Part shown: piece by piece, positions 35,851 through 47,757 of the stretch
How positions within the stretch are numbered: position 1 is the first letter of the stretch
Layout: every line of letters starts with the position of its first letter
Source: Polytrichum commune
Taxonomy: Eukaryota > Streptophyta > Polytrichopsida > Polytrichales > Polytrichaceae
NCBI GenBank assembly: GCA_950295325.1
Contig: OX485804.1
Location: 14,262,001-14,326,000 of the forward strand
Reading direction: 5' to 3'
Length of the DNA: 64,000 bases
Notes under the pieces: model-generated
What the model was told of the DNA's origin: nothing
Seen by the model: the letters and a program-made list of their open reading frames with translations, nothing else
Databases searched by the model: none
Position numbers and translations under genes: made by a program

Positions 35851-36713
35851 CAGTGTATCTTGATAACCCCTAACTTTTCACGTCCACTTTTCCTCCAATT
35901 TGTCCAAAAAATATGACATCGATGGCAGCAACGTAGCTGAAGATTTAAAGTTTTTTTGACAAATCCAATCGTGGAGATGTTTGCAGGTTAGGGGTCATTA
36001 CTCACCGTCCAAATTTAAACGTTGAAGTTCTATTATGTAGGAGAATATAATAGGAATGTCCATAGTGATCTTGAGGGCCAGCAGTTTAAGAATTTTAGTG
36101 GGGGTGGGTTTTTTGATTGAATCTCCACTCAATTCATCTCCAAATGACAAAATTCTACCCTGCATTTACAAGGGGGGGTAATATGCCTACTCAAATTAGC
36201 TCGCAAAGCTTGAAACCATTATTTTGTGATTTTGTGGAAACCTTTGCAATTGAGGCAGTGGTGCTACAACTAAACACATTCCACATGGATTTATACCCAC
36301 CAACACATGTCCAACTAAAAATTTCAGCAGTATATGTTTAGGATATGTTGTATTTGAGTGTCATGCAAATTTTAGATCAATTGGGCATCATTTGCACATA
36401 AGGATCAACAAAAAAAACATGTTTTGGATTTGTTGCCCCTAAACCGCATAGGTGACAAATGTCAAGTTTTGGTTCGTGAACCAGTTCCACTGTAGACCAT
36501 ATGAGAGCACGCCCCCATATGTAAATTGATCCAAAAATAGCTAACTCTATTGAATCAAAATTATCCATGTGGTTAAACATAGCAGTCTTGAACATGAACA
36601 AGAGGAGGAGTTAAAACAATCAAGAAACCATCCGAACTAGTGTCAAAAGGGTCAAAGCATAGGACATTAGGGGTTAAGGTAGATCTACCTAACAACAACA
36701 CCACAACTACTTA
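35851..36713. other. Intergenic, no gene seen
   Basis: A+T-rich sequence to the right of the MULE. Short open frames only, none with a recognisable product. Confidence 0.5.
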
Positions 36714-36960
36714 GGGCACTTCGCACACGGGACTAAAGGTCCGTGACCATTGCATTCTAAGATCTCTCATTGGTCAAAAATGCCGAGACCGCCCAAGTTC
36801 ACTTCACATTAGAAGATACAGGTATAAGGGCCCCACGAACTTATCATGGATGAAAAATTCTACATGGGTTCCTACATCATAGACCATGTCACTGGTTGGT
36901 TGAGAAACAAGGGTCCTCACACGTACATGGTCATGGTCCTAGGCTTGTGTGTGAGTGGCC
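36714..36960. mobile_element. Harbinger-type MITE, short diverged copy
   Basis: Starts GGGCACTTCGCACACGGGAC after TTA and ends TTGTGTGTGAGTGGCC before TTTA. It is related to the copies at 41,011 and 42,155 but half as long and more diverged. Confidence 0.65.
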
Positions 36961-37326
36961 TTTAAGCTACGTTAATATGTGCAATTAGCTTGCCTTCGCA
37001 AATGCAAGAGGGAATAATTGTATACAAGCATACCTCTCATTCATTAAACATAAAAACCTTGAAATGATATACAACCTGCAATTTTTATTAAAGTTGATTT
37101 GACAACATATTTTGTTTCAAAGACCCCAAATTTAGGCAACTTGAGGTCATTTAAGCTTAAAGGTTTCCTTGTATACAATAAATCCCTCTCCTTCACGAAT
37201 AGGTTGCCTCTTTATCCATGCACTTATCATGGGTCAAATTAGATCACAAAACTTAAAGCTTTGTTTATTCACTTGTATATCAACAAAAATCAAATAATGA
37301 TTCATTTATTTTGATTTTGTGATAAC

Positions 37327-38924
37327 CACGGGGGGGTCACACCCCCTTACATTTTGTAACCACGTGCGATAATGGGGTATTTAATGGGGGGGCATTTATG
37401 CACCTCTCGGTATGTTTTCCCTCCCTATTTGTAGATATAAAGTTGCTTTGACATATTTTTAAGCACCCTATGTTTATTTGTAATTTTTTAGAGAGACCAA
37501 TTTTTGGCATCATATTTTTTTTATAAATCGTACAAGTACACAAATAGTGAACGGAATACTATAGCATTGCAAAATCAACTATGTGGCCAACAAACGTTCC
37601 ACACCATCCATCTTATCATTTAATCGGTTTCAATTAGTTATACCAATGCTAAAGCATTCAAAATGCCATTCAAAACACAACCAATAACACTTGGAATTTA
37701 GTTAAAAGATTACCAATGAATATGAAGATAACAAAATGTACAAGCTAACATAGACAAGTTGTAAACACGGATAGAACAAAATAAGAATTATAATCAATTG
37801 TCATAAGACATGAAATTTTGCATAATTATATACTCCAAAACAAAAGATTGCATTCAATTGAAAAAACCAAATACAAAAATTGAAAACATTTACTTTAATT
37901 GTGTTCATAAACACATTCAACCTTGTACCAAATATTTACAATGTGAAGGGTTAGGATATAACTATGCACCCTCCAATACATGTCAAGGTACATATCGATA
38001 TCCTCTATAATGTCATGATAAGACAAAATGTTTTGGAGAGGTTTAACACCAATGATGACAAATAACTAAAACTAATTGTTGGCATGAGGCGGGCAACCTT
38101 CGAAGTCTCCAACCACTCCAACACGTATCCTCCAAGGCAAAGTGCAATCCTCCGAGTCTGCCATGGTGAGGTGCCAAATGTTGTAGCGCATCATCGATCA
38201 TCTACAAAAGGTTGTTGTAGCAAAAAGGCAATGAATAGAATGTTGGCATATTAGACACTACTAGCAAGACAAGTAAAACTAATAACAAAAATTTATGAAG
38301 AATGAACTACATTCCAATCTTAATTCTCATAATTTCATGGCTTGAAAACTAGGTTTTTTGAGTGAAACACCTGTGTGAATGCTATGGAGCAATGAAAAAA
38401 GCTCCAAAAAATGTGTCTTACCTACCGCCTTTGTGCCACGCTTCACTACTTCACCCCTTCACGCTTCATGCTTCACCAACGCAAGACCTCCTACCCAAAC
38501 GCTTCACCGCCTTCACGCCACTATGCTTGTCCAAACCCTAAGCCAACCCAAGGGCCGTTGAGAAGTCACAATGTTCCTTCCCCCAAAAAAATTCACAACA
38601 TTTTCCCTCCATACTAACACTTTTCATTCAAATTTGGACAGAATTTACACAATTCTTCATCCAAGTAGTCAAACCCATAATTATTCTATTGATTCTACTA
38701 CACACATTTGGGGGGATCCAATATCTATAATCCTATTTTTTTTCTACTGATTACTAAAATGGAGGAATTATTCACCGCCCTATTTTATATATAATCATGT
38801 ATGGGACATATTTCCAAAGCTATGGTAGATCTAACAAAGTTATAAATTTTACCCTCAACGAATTAAATTGACCCTATTTTTTATCTCACGTGGTTTCTAA
38901 AATTCCGATAGTCACCCCCCCGTG
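37327..38924. mobile_element. Non-autonomous element with G-tract TIRs and 8-bp target duplication
   Basis: Starts CACGGGGGGGTCACACC and ends GTCACCCCCCCGTG. The flanks are the perfect 8-bp direct repeat GTGATAAC (37319-37326 and 38925-38932). An 8-bp duplication fits hAT-like elements, although the TIR is atypical for hAT. The 1.6-kb interior is A+T-rich and has no transposase. Confidence 0.8.
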
Positions 38925-38932
38925 GTGATAAC

Positions 38933-41007
38933 AAGTACCCAAACTAGTGTAGGATGTTGATCAATTAGCGTGGGGCAACCCAATCGCACACTTTAGTGTA
39001 GATTCTCCAATTCAAACATCAACCTTCGAATTAGCCCCATGCATGCATTTGGGGGTTGCCTAATAGACTTAATTGACCCACATCAGCAAGTGTGGTTGGC
39101 AACCTGAAAAATTAGTGTGCCAACAAGGATTAAAGGCGATTTGTAGTGGTAGGCAACCAAAAAAACGTTACGTGGTAGGCAACATCTGGTAGCTAAAATG
39201 GTGGAAACGGACAAAATTTCTACTAATGTTACATGGAGGTCATACACGTTCAAAAACACCCGTTTCAACACGGAGTTCGGTGGATCAAGGTAACAGAATT
39301 TGGCCTTGATGCATATTTAACCTCAGGGAGCTTAGTTTAAGGTCAACTCTCCTTTGTTTAGCATACACCTCCATTTTCAACTTCGATCCAAAACAATAAT
39401 TTTGTAAGGTTCAACTTTAAAGCCTTCGATTCTTCTTGAAATTGGGAACAAACATTTTGAACCCAAAGATAAACTTGGGACCGAATGCTTCAATATCCTA
39501 TGTCAACTTTGATCCTTCTGTGTTGATGTTGGAGCATTCTTGGAAATAATTGGACCTCCCATCAATGACAGGGACAACCGACCACTAGTTACATGTGAAC
39601 CAGCTGAGTTTGAGAAATAGCGGGTTGAAGTTCAAGATTTCAGGAGAATTATGGATATTTTTAGAGGAATATATGGAATATATTTCAACTCAATAAAGAA
39701 AACTGAAAGATCACAATATGTAACTAGTTGGACTTGGAAACACTTGGATTTTGACTCATTATGTCTAAGAATCTCCTTGGACACTGCCCTGAACATTGCC
39801 CCCCTGCATTATCTAACCCTAAGAGATGTTCACACATTGTAAGCCAAACGCAACACACAAAGGGGTGCTAAATAAGGTAACATTATTTTAGAGGGGAGTA
39901 GTCTCATTATATGTCCCACACGTTCACTCTTTGTGAGCTTCATAAACTATGGGTCCCATGATCATATTTAATATCTTATAATACATGGGGCTTTACGTAG
40001 GAACAATTGAAGCTAAGTTTCTATTTAGTCAAAGAATGTTAGGTATTGATAGTTGATTCTCTTATAGCAAAGTTGAAAGCTAGGCCATAATATACCCAAG
40101 TTATTCCAGTCCGGGAGGGCTTTCAAGCCCACCAATGGAATTCTAATGGTTGGGTATGATGCATGGGTCCACCTCCCATGCTAAACCCAACACTCTTATG
40201 TTTCGAGTAGTGTGTATTTTTGACAATTTGTTTTTGCAAGTATTCAATAATTGACACGCAAAAAATTGCACAAAAATAAATGCACACCAATTGACACCCA
40301 AAATTTGGAATTTGACATGTAGTGTGATTTGTGAAGAAAAAAACCACACGTCAAAACACACGTACTACTAGGCATGTGACATTGAGGTGACATTTTAGAA
40401 GAAAATATAAATCACAACGGTACTTAGGTGACGAGTTGGGTTCATGGGTTTAGGAATTTGGAGGGAGTGTGGGAGGATCTTTCCATTTTTAAGCAAGATT
40501 TGGTGCACTCCCTCTAAATTTTGAAAATGTGGTGTTTTCAATGAGGGATTTCACCTACGTCAAATTTTTACAATTCTTTTTTCTTGAGAAATATCTCACG
40601 TTTATTTAGGTGTGCTTCTAATAATGGTAATTTCAGTTTCTAATTTTAGGTCAGTCAAAAGATAGGTTTTGGTTTGCAGTGAGCTTTACCAAATTTCAGA
40701 GGGATTCACTATTTCTAATTGCTCTCAAATTCCTCGAAACCCCACAAACTCCTACAAGTACTACCATTTTTTAGCAAACCTGCATATATACATATATATA
40801 TATAAAGTAACCCATAGAATTGTGAGTCAAAATTTGTTTATCCAGCAGCACTGTTCAGTGGCAGGTGAGGTAGGCTTTTCTCAGCAGGCCGCCAGCGTCA
40901 GTAACCATGACGTGAAGTTATGTTTACAATCACCCAATATATATATATATATATATCTAATTTTTTAATATACCCCAATTTTTAGCCCAGCCTTGTCTCA
41001 GGAGCAC
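38933..41007. other. Intergenic, no gene seen
   Basis: A+T-rich, with AT microsatellites at about 40785-40805 and 40938-40960. Nothing coding was recognised apart from the dispersed repeat at 39,597 listed separately. Confidence 0.5.
39597..39790 (+). repeat. Dispersed repeat, first copy (empty site for a MITE)
   Basis: Similar to 42699-43160: shared words include GAGTTTGAGAAA, AGTTCAAGA, GGAGAATTA and GGTTGGACTTGGA/AGTTGGACTTGGA. In this copy the sequence runs straight through the point where the second copy is interrupted by the MITE at 42850-43121. Confidence 0.65.
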
Positions 41008-41010
41008 TAA

Positions 41011-41512
41011 GGGCCACTTCACACACGAGACTGAGAGCACGTGACCATTGCGCTTCAAGCACTCTCATTGGTGGAAAAGGCAGAGCTGGTCCAAGTTCGC
41101 TACTTCACACTACGCTTGAGGGACCAACGGAGTATGTAAATGCAACATGGATGTAAAGTCCACATGGATTCTTACATGGCATCGAATGGATCATGTTTCA
41201 TGGTCACTTGGATTATTTTCAAAATCCATCTCTTGAAGGTAGGCCTAACACAAAACCGGGAGACCATGGCACTTCAATTACTCACAACTGTTGATTTATT
41301 CTATCTTATCATGTGTGAAGACCCGCATGAGTAGAAATTCATTGAAATAGCATTTGATCGAGGGCCCGGTCACACATGGCTTCACACTACACTTGAGGGT
41401 CCGTGACCACACTACATGATTTTGGAGGTGTGTTGGGATGGCCTTTGGACACGTTCTTTTGGGCTCTCACAATTTCATGGTCACGGCTCTTGGCTCGTGT
41501 GTGAAGTGGCCC
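41011..41512. mobile_element. Harbinger/Tourist-like MITE, copy 1
   Basis: TIR GGGCCACTTCACACACGAG at both ends, flanked by the 3-bp direct repeat TAA (41008-41010 and 41513-41515), as expected for PIF/Harbinger elements. Length 502 bp, with no coding capacity. Confidence 0.85.
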
Positions 41513-41515
41513 TAA

Positions 41516-42151
41516 CTACTTAACTTATGCCGCCTTCCCACCTGACTTTACCAAATAACCAAAGTATTTCCTAAAAACCAAGTAAAGCTCCCTCAATTAT
41601 AGTGGAGGCATCCGGCTATCCCAATGCACCTACAAGAACTTGCTCCGGAGATTTTCAAGTAGGTTTTAGTTAAGTAGCTTTCACACATGTTCATTATTTT
41701 ATCTACCAAGCAATGACATGTTGGATAGTTTTTGTCCCATCCCCAAATGCCTTGCTACTCACCTATCTTACCATCGGATATGTTAATGGAGTTCCTCGTG
41801 CCCTCATAGCTAAGACTAAAAAGCAACCAATCACAAGGGCAGGAGACGACACTTTTAAAGGTCTTATATTCTTGCCTCATGTCTAGGTACCGATGGGAGG
41901 GTCGGTGCTTGAGGCTTAAAACCTCCACTTTTAAGCCATGCCACATCATTTGCCAACTAGGCTCGGCACTAGATAATGTCAATGGTGTGAAGGCCATGTT
42001 GTTAGAACCAACTTTTCGTCTTAGCTAAAGTCAAGTGGGAAGAGGGCATTAGAGCACACAAGATCAACCTAACATAATTTGTAAAGCAGCCAATACTGTA
42101 GTAGAATGTTTGTGACCTAAATATATCGACAAGTTGACTGATATTCCACGC
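41516..42151. other. Intergenic between two MITE copies
   Basis: No gene or repeat recognised. Confidence 0.5.
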
Positions 42152-42154
42152 TTA

Positions 42155-42652
42155 GGGCCACTTCACACACAAGACTAAGAGCATGTGACCAGTGCACTTC
42201 AAGCACTCTCATTATTGGAAAAGGCGGAGCTGGTCCAAGTTCGCTTTACACTATGCTTGAGGGACCAACGGAGTATGTGAATGCAAGACGGATGTAAAGT
42301 CTAGATGGATTCCTACATGACATCAAATGAATCATGTTTCATGGTCACTTGGACTATTTTCAAAAACCATCTCATGGAGGTAGGCCTAACACAAAACCAG
42401 GAGACCATGGCATTCCAAACGCTCACAACCGTTGGTTTGTTCTATTTAATCATGTGTGAGGCCCGCATGAATAAAAATTCATTGAAATAGCATTTGGTTG
42501 AGGACCTGGTCACATATGACTTCACACTACACTTGAAGATCCATGACCACACTATATAATTATGGAGGTGTGTTGGGACGGCCTTTAAAAACTTTCATTT
42601 GAGCTCCCACAACTTCATGGTCACGGCTCTTGGCTCGTGTGTGAAGTGGCCC
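42155..42652. mobile_element. Harbinger/Tourist-like MITE, copy 2
   Basis: Same family as 41011-41512, 498 bp, flanked by TTA on both sides (42152-42154 and 42653-42655). The two copies are closely similar along their whole length. Confidence 0.85.
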
Positions 42653-42698
42653 TTAGATCGAGGGAGCAATGAATGAGGAGAGCCAGCCTCTAGTTATA

Positions 42699-43160
42699 GA
42701 TGAACCAGTTGAGTTTGAGAAAAGTGCGATTGAAAGTTCAAGACTTCCGGAGAATTACAGATCGATTTGGAGAAAATCTATGCCATGCACCCAACTTCAA
42801 TGAAGAAAAACCGAACGATCCCAAGATGTAACCGGTTGGACTTGGAGACACTACACAAAATATGATATTCAGTGTTTGATTACATTTAATGTTGTTACCA
42901 CCCTACCATGCTCAACACTAATTTTTAATTCTTTGACAATTAGAGTTAGACATAAATGTGCCGCTACTTTCCTTACTGCCTCCTCCCTTATAATATCATT
43001 TTTTCATATCTTTACTAACACTAAATTCAAACATGTAACTTCCACATATTACCATAGTTGATATTTAGTGTATGCGTTTGTATTTAGTGTATCAAACACT
43101 AAATATCATATTTTGTGTAGTAGGATTTTGATTGATTATGCCCAAATTCTCCCCGACGTT
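42699..43160 (+). repeat. Dispersed repeat, second copy, interrupted by a MITE
   Basis: Partner of 39597-39790. The repeat breaks at about 42849 and resumes at about 43122 (GGATTTTGATTGATTATG compared with GGATTTTGACTCATTATG). Confidence 0.6.
42850..43121. mobile_element. MITE, 272 bp, TIR of about 30 bp
   Basis: Ends are ACTACACAAAATATGATATT and its inverse. The inner TIR continues with AGTGTTTGAT. The homologous repeat at 39.6-39.8 kb lacks it and so gives the empty site. The ends are compatible with a TA target duplication. Confidence 0.8.
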
Positions 43161-45050
43161 GCAATGGAGATACTTGGGCACGCATGCAGGGCACAATGGA
43201 ATATGGTAACAAGACTCCCTCATGAAGTTGGCGTCTTCCTCTTAAGCGCTGCTTCACACGGGGTCCCAAGTCTCATGCCTCGATCACACCAAAAACTTCC
43301 GTCCAGTTCCAGCCATGAAATTGGTGGAGATGATGTTGAGATATAGATGTAGGCCCACCACTTTTTCACATTGTTACATCCAGAGATGCTGACGGATAGT
43401 GTTTGAATTGGTCAGTGTGATCAGCCTCTCAAGTCCCCCACTCATGTTAGCGAGTCCCAACATGGACTCGAGGCAACGTCCCAACTTTTGAGCCTCAACA
43501 AACCACCAAACTATATTCTATAGTCATTGAAGTCGGATTTTGATTACACTATGCGAAAATGTTCACGGGACTTGCATAACATTCTAGCATGTATTGGTAT
43601 GTTCTTGTATACCATCTAGTACCCTTCACCATCAACATTGTAAAAGTTGACAATACATACATTGCATGGTTATTGAAAATGGATAGTATGGATAAATATG
43701 AGAAAATGAATAGCATTTGGCAATTTTGATTGGAAGTAAGAGCATGTAACTTTATTAATCAGTGCAAGCAACCTACATGTTGCAATTTTAAACCATTGTT
43801 GCATCTTATTGGTTTTGCAATTGAATAATTTTCAATTTTGTGAAATTTTGATACAAAGGTTTTACTAGCATATGATGGTTTTCTTTTCCAAATTTGTGTG
43901 GTAGGATCGTTACTCTATAGGGGTTCCTAACTGTACCATTTACTCAAAATTTGAATAAGCATTTCTAGCACATGGATTGAATAATTAAATAAACATGAAA
44001 TTACTTTAGAGAGTAGAAGTTTTTTTGATTATTCACATGCAAATTGAAAAAATAAACTAAAAAAATACACATAACATATAGTAGCACACAAATTTTGAAA
44101 TCAGGCCCCTCCTTGACTTAATTTTGGACTTGTGAGTCTATACACACTAAAAAATCAATCCACTTGCCCTTTGCAAATCCATTGTAGAACATGTGCTTGA
44201 TATGCAAACATAAGTTGGCTTTCATTGAAGGGTGGGTGAATGCTCTACTTTTTAGCCTTTGCTTTGAAACGATGAGCATGTCAAGTGTGAGGGCACATGA
44301 CAGAATTTTGCAAATTGGTAAGGAAACATTTGCGACAAATATTTGTACAATTTCCAAGTCAAGGAAGGTTCAAAATATTGGCAAACAATCTACAGGATAC
44401 CTCCCAATATCGAAACAATTGATGAATCTAACAATTCAAAATCTCGCCTCGGTGATTGGATGCAATAATTATTATTGCAGGAAATCTTTCCACTCGGCAT
44501 CACTTCAAGGTATTGTAGACACAAACTGGTTTGAGTACATTTTTATATTTTCTTTGACATAAGACAATGTATATAATAAGGTTTCAAACACACACATATA
44601 TGTATATAATATGAATTATGAACTTTGGTGAACTTCTAACCCAAACTTCTTTCTTCTTGGAAGCACAAAACATTGCGCTCAGAGACAGAGAGCTGACCAA
44701 TCTTGTCTAGATTATACTCTAGTAAGAATAGGATATATTATCCCTCTTGTAGAGTTATGTTATGTAGATTTAAAGACAACATACATTCCTGTCCGAATGG
44801 GGTCTCGATAATCAGATAGTATTTTCTTATTCATTTCTCACTGTATCAATCATGCGTTGGTAGGCTATCCTTCTGTCCTTATTAAGCAAACCTTTCTGGC
44901 TTAAAAGAGTGGATCAAATATCAAAGTTAGTAATAGCTTCATGGTTATCAATAATCCCGGTTTATAATTCACCCTAAAAGCTTAAGGGCGCTAAGTAACG
45001 TCTGGTCTCAAATGGTCATCCTTCTTATACAGAGTATGAGTAACAACACC
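43161..45050. other. Intergenic, no gene seen
   Basis: A+T-rich. An open frame at 44191-44562 has no recognisable product and is not supported by anything else. Confidence 0.45.
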
Positions 45051-45316
45051 TATTAACAGTAGTTTGGTGTGTTAACTTCTTGTGTAGTTGTAACATATAT
45101 CATATGATCAATGTATATACTGAATCTGTATGTCTATTTTATATCATCTCTGTTTCGACTAACTCAACAGGTTTATCGAAGCATGTAATAAGTATGAGTG
45201 TAGTCATAATTATTCAACATTTCTCTCGTACATGATCATATTCAAAGAAATATCAGGTGCAAGGATCCATGCGGTTTCCTTTTCTGCACCAATCCAATAA
45301 ACCAAGCTCTCACAGG
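45050..45316 (+). repeat. First part of a tandem repeat, interrupted by the hAT-like element
   Basis: Matches segments at about 62,000-62,250 and 62,500-62,760. Shared words include CGAAGCATGTAATAAGTATG, GATCATATTCAAAGAAA and AAACCAAGCTCTCAC. It ends in CTCACAGG, the target site of the hAT-like insertion, and the continuation (GTTACTCC) lies after 61,816. Confidence 0.85.
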
Positions 45317-45705
45317 CAGGGCTGTTTTTTCACAAAGTTTTTACCCGTCCACGTCCCAAAACCTCGAATTGAAAGGCAAAAAAAATTGCAACCCGTCCCA
45401 AAACCGGTAATTTCAAAACCAACCCATCCATGGAAAGGTTGAAGAAAAAACAACCTGTCCCAAAACCGGTAATTTCTAAACCAACCCGTCCATGAAAAGG
45501 TTAAAGGAAAAAACAAATTGATAAAGATAACCCGAAAGATGTCGGCATGTGATTGGTGCACTTGCCACTTGGAAACAATAGTATCTTACTATCTTCGTTC
45601 ATTTCTTCTTTTTCTATTATAATTACCAATTTGCCAGACTGCCACTGCCCCATTTTGTCTGTTTGTCCACAGACTAGTTCAGAGAAACTGAACTAGACTC
45701 AGTCA

Positions 45706-45941
45706 CTCAAACTCAACCAGTTCATTTGAAACTAACTCGAATTCAAGAAGTTGGAGAGTGCCGCTGGAACAGTCTCCTCCTGCAATCTTGAACTTCAACA
45801 GGTGTTTTCTCAAACTCAACCAGTTCATTTGAAACTAACTCGAATTCAAGAAGTTGAAGAGTGCTGCTGGAACAATCTTCTCCTGCAATCTTAAACTTCA
45901 ACAGGTGTTTTCTCAAACTCAACTGGTTCATTTGACGACTG
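45706..45941 (+). repeat. 103-bp tandem repeat inside the hAT-like element
   Basis: Two full units plus a partial third starting CTCAAACTCAACCAG at 45706, 45809 and 45912. Confidence 0.9.
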
Positions 45942-46269
45942 CAATCAAGTTATCTCTCACCGGTCTCTCAGTTGCTTTAGCTTTCAGTTGCATATGTTCG
46001 ATTCATTAGCATCCTAAATCTTGAGAGTCTTATTCCTCTCTTTTGTTGTGGGTTGAGTGCAGATTCGAGGGCTGTGTAGGAAATTTCTGTCAATTCGAGT
46101 TAAACCCTAGCAAATTGTAGGGTTGAGCTTGTAAGTTGTTGGGTCAATGTATGAGTAGATATTTGAGCCTTACATGTGCCTAAGATGGTGGAAGCATTGT
46201 CTTTGACATTATGTTAAAAAGGTTCTAAATTTTGTGGTTGATGAATTAATGTATGCAGGTGAATCAAGC

Positions 46270-46709
46270 TGTCACGTGAGGTGACATCGGGGCCTAAGTT
46301 ACGTCAATTTAGGAGTAAATGGACTCCATTAGGAGTCCATGTGTGTTGGGATGAGTAACGGACTCCATTGGGAGTCCTAGTTAGTTGTTCATCCACTCCA
46401 TGGATGAACTCCACATAGGATTGGGGTTGTATGGAGAGGAAGGCCTCTTGACTTGCCATTGTTGTCAAGTCAAGTCTTGTGAGTGTGTTTTGAGAGAGAG
46501 AGAGCTTGTTGTTGCTTTCTCATGGCTATGGTGTAGTAGATTATGAGTAAAGCCTTTGCATTCTTTCTCCACCACTTGCACTCTTGGATTCTCCCTTCGT
46601 GGAGTGAGAGATAGCTTGACTCTTGTGTGTGAATTTCAGAGTTTCTTAAGCTTTGTAAGAAGACATTTTAGTTTCTTAAGCTTGGAGAGAGAAACCCTCA
46701 TACTTGACA
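46270..46709 (+). repeat. 5' LTR
   Basis: 46270-46701 matches 61009-61440 with about five substitutions in 432 bp. The end is taken at TTGACA (46709), which pairs with the TGTC start. A longer LTR cannot be excluded, because the 3' copy changes sequence at this point. Confidence 0.75.
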
Positions 46710-47757
46710 ACAATGGCTCAAATTTTTCATTTTTGGTTGTATTTCTGAGCTAGAATGGCCCAGTAATGAGAGCATATGAGTGATACAAGTGTTTGAAAAC
46801 TTAGTTTGTCATTTCTTGCAACCCTCAAGAAGATTTTGAGAGAAATCTTCCCATTTTTCTTTTGTTGTCTCTTTGTATTTTCTTCAATTGTTGATGGTTG
46901 AATCTTGAGATTCCATTTAGTCTCAAGATTCTCAAGTCACATTTTCTTGCTTGCAAATTGTGGAAGCAAAGTTTAATTCAAACACAAACACAAACCAAAA
47001 TTAAAATCCAATTTGTTTTTAATTTTGGTTGAGCTCCGGACGGATCCGGAGCTCACCGGACCCTCTTGGAGCTCTTGGAGCTCCTGGAGCTCCAATTCTG
47101 GGAGGACCGGGGGCGGGCGGGCGGGCGCCAGCCAGGCCCTGGCAGGCACGTAAGGTAAGCCCTTACCTTTTTTCTTTTTCTTTTTAAAAAAAAATTGTTT
47201 TTTTTGTTTTGTTTAATTAAAACAAATATTTTTATTTTATTTTATTTTATTTTATTCACATTTTTACTTTCACCTTTCAAACTTGGCATCCAATTCTCAC
47301 AAACTTTGAGGTTCAAATTTGGGGGCATACTAGCTCCGATTGGAGTGAAATTTGAGCCTATCTTGTGTGAAATTTGCCAAGGAATCCAATGGTGTAATTG
47401 GATTGTTGATTGGAATTCAAAATCATTGCTGAAATTATTAATTTCAACGCTGATTTTTGTTTTTGGGAGCAAATTAACTCCGAACGGAGTGAAATTTGAG
47501 CCTAATTTGTGTGAAATCTTCCTAGGAGTCCATTGGTGCACTTAGTTTGTTGATTGGAGTCCATAATCACCTTGGAAATGAGCCTTTTCAACGCTGATTT
47601 TTCATTTTAATTACCAATCTCAAACCTTTGCACAATTTTGGAATTCTGGGGGCATAAACACTTGGCATTTGGCAAGGGATTGCCATTTAGATAGCCCGCA
47701 ACAGGTGCAGGTTGCCATTACCTTGTAGATAGTTGCAGGTACTCAAGTGATTATTTT
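46710..47757 (+). other. Leader between LTR and gag
   Basis: About 1 kb without a long open frame. No primer-binding site complementary to a common tRNA was recognised. It contains an imperfect duplication around 47330-47400 and 47475-47545 (GGAGTGAAATTTGAGCCTA in both). Confidence 0.5.

Noticed and set aside
47195-47545. Open frame in the retrotransposon leader
   Set aside because: Low-complexity Phe-rich start and overlap with a duplicated non-coding segment; gag starts later at a good ATG.
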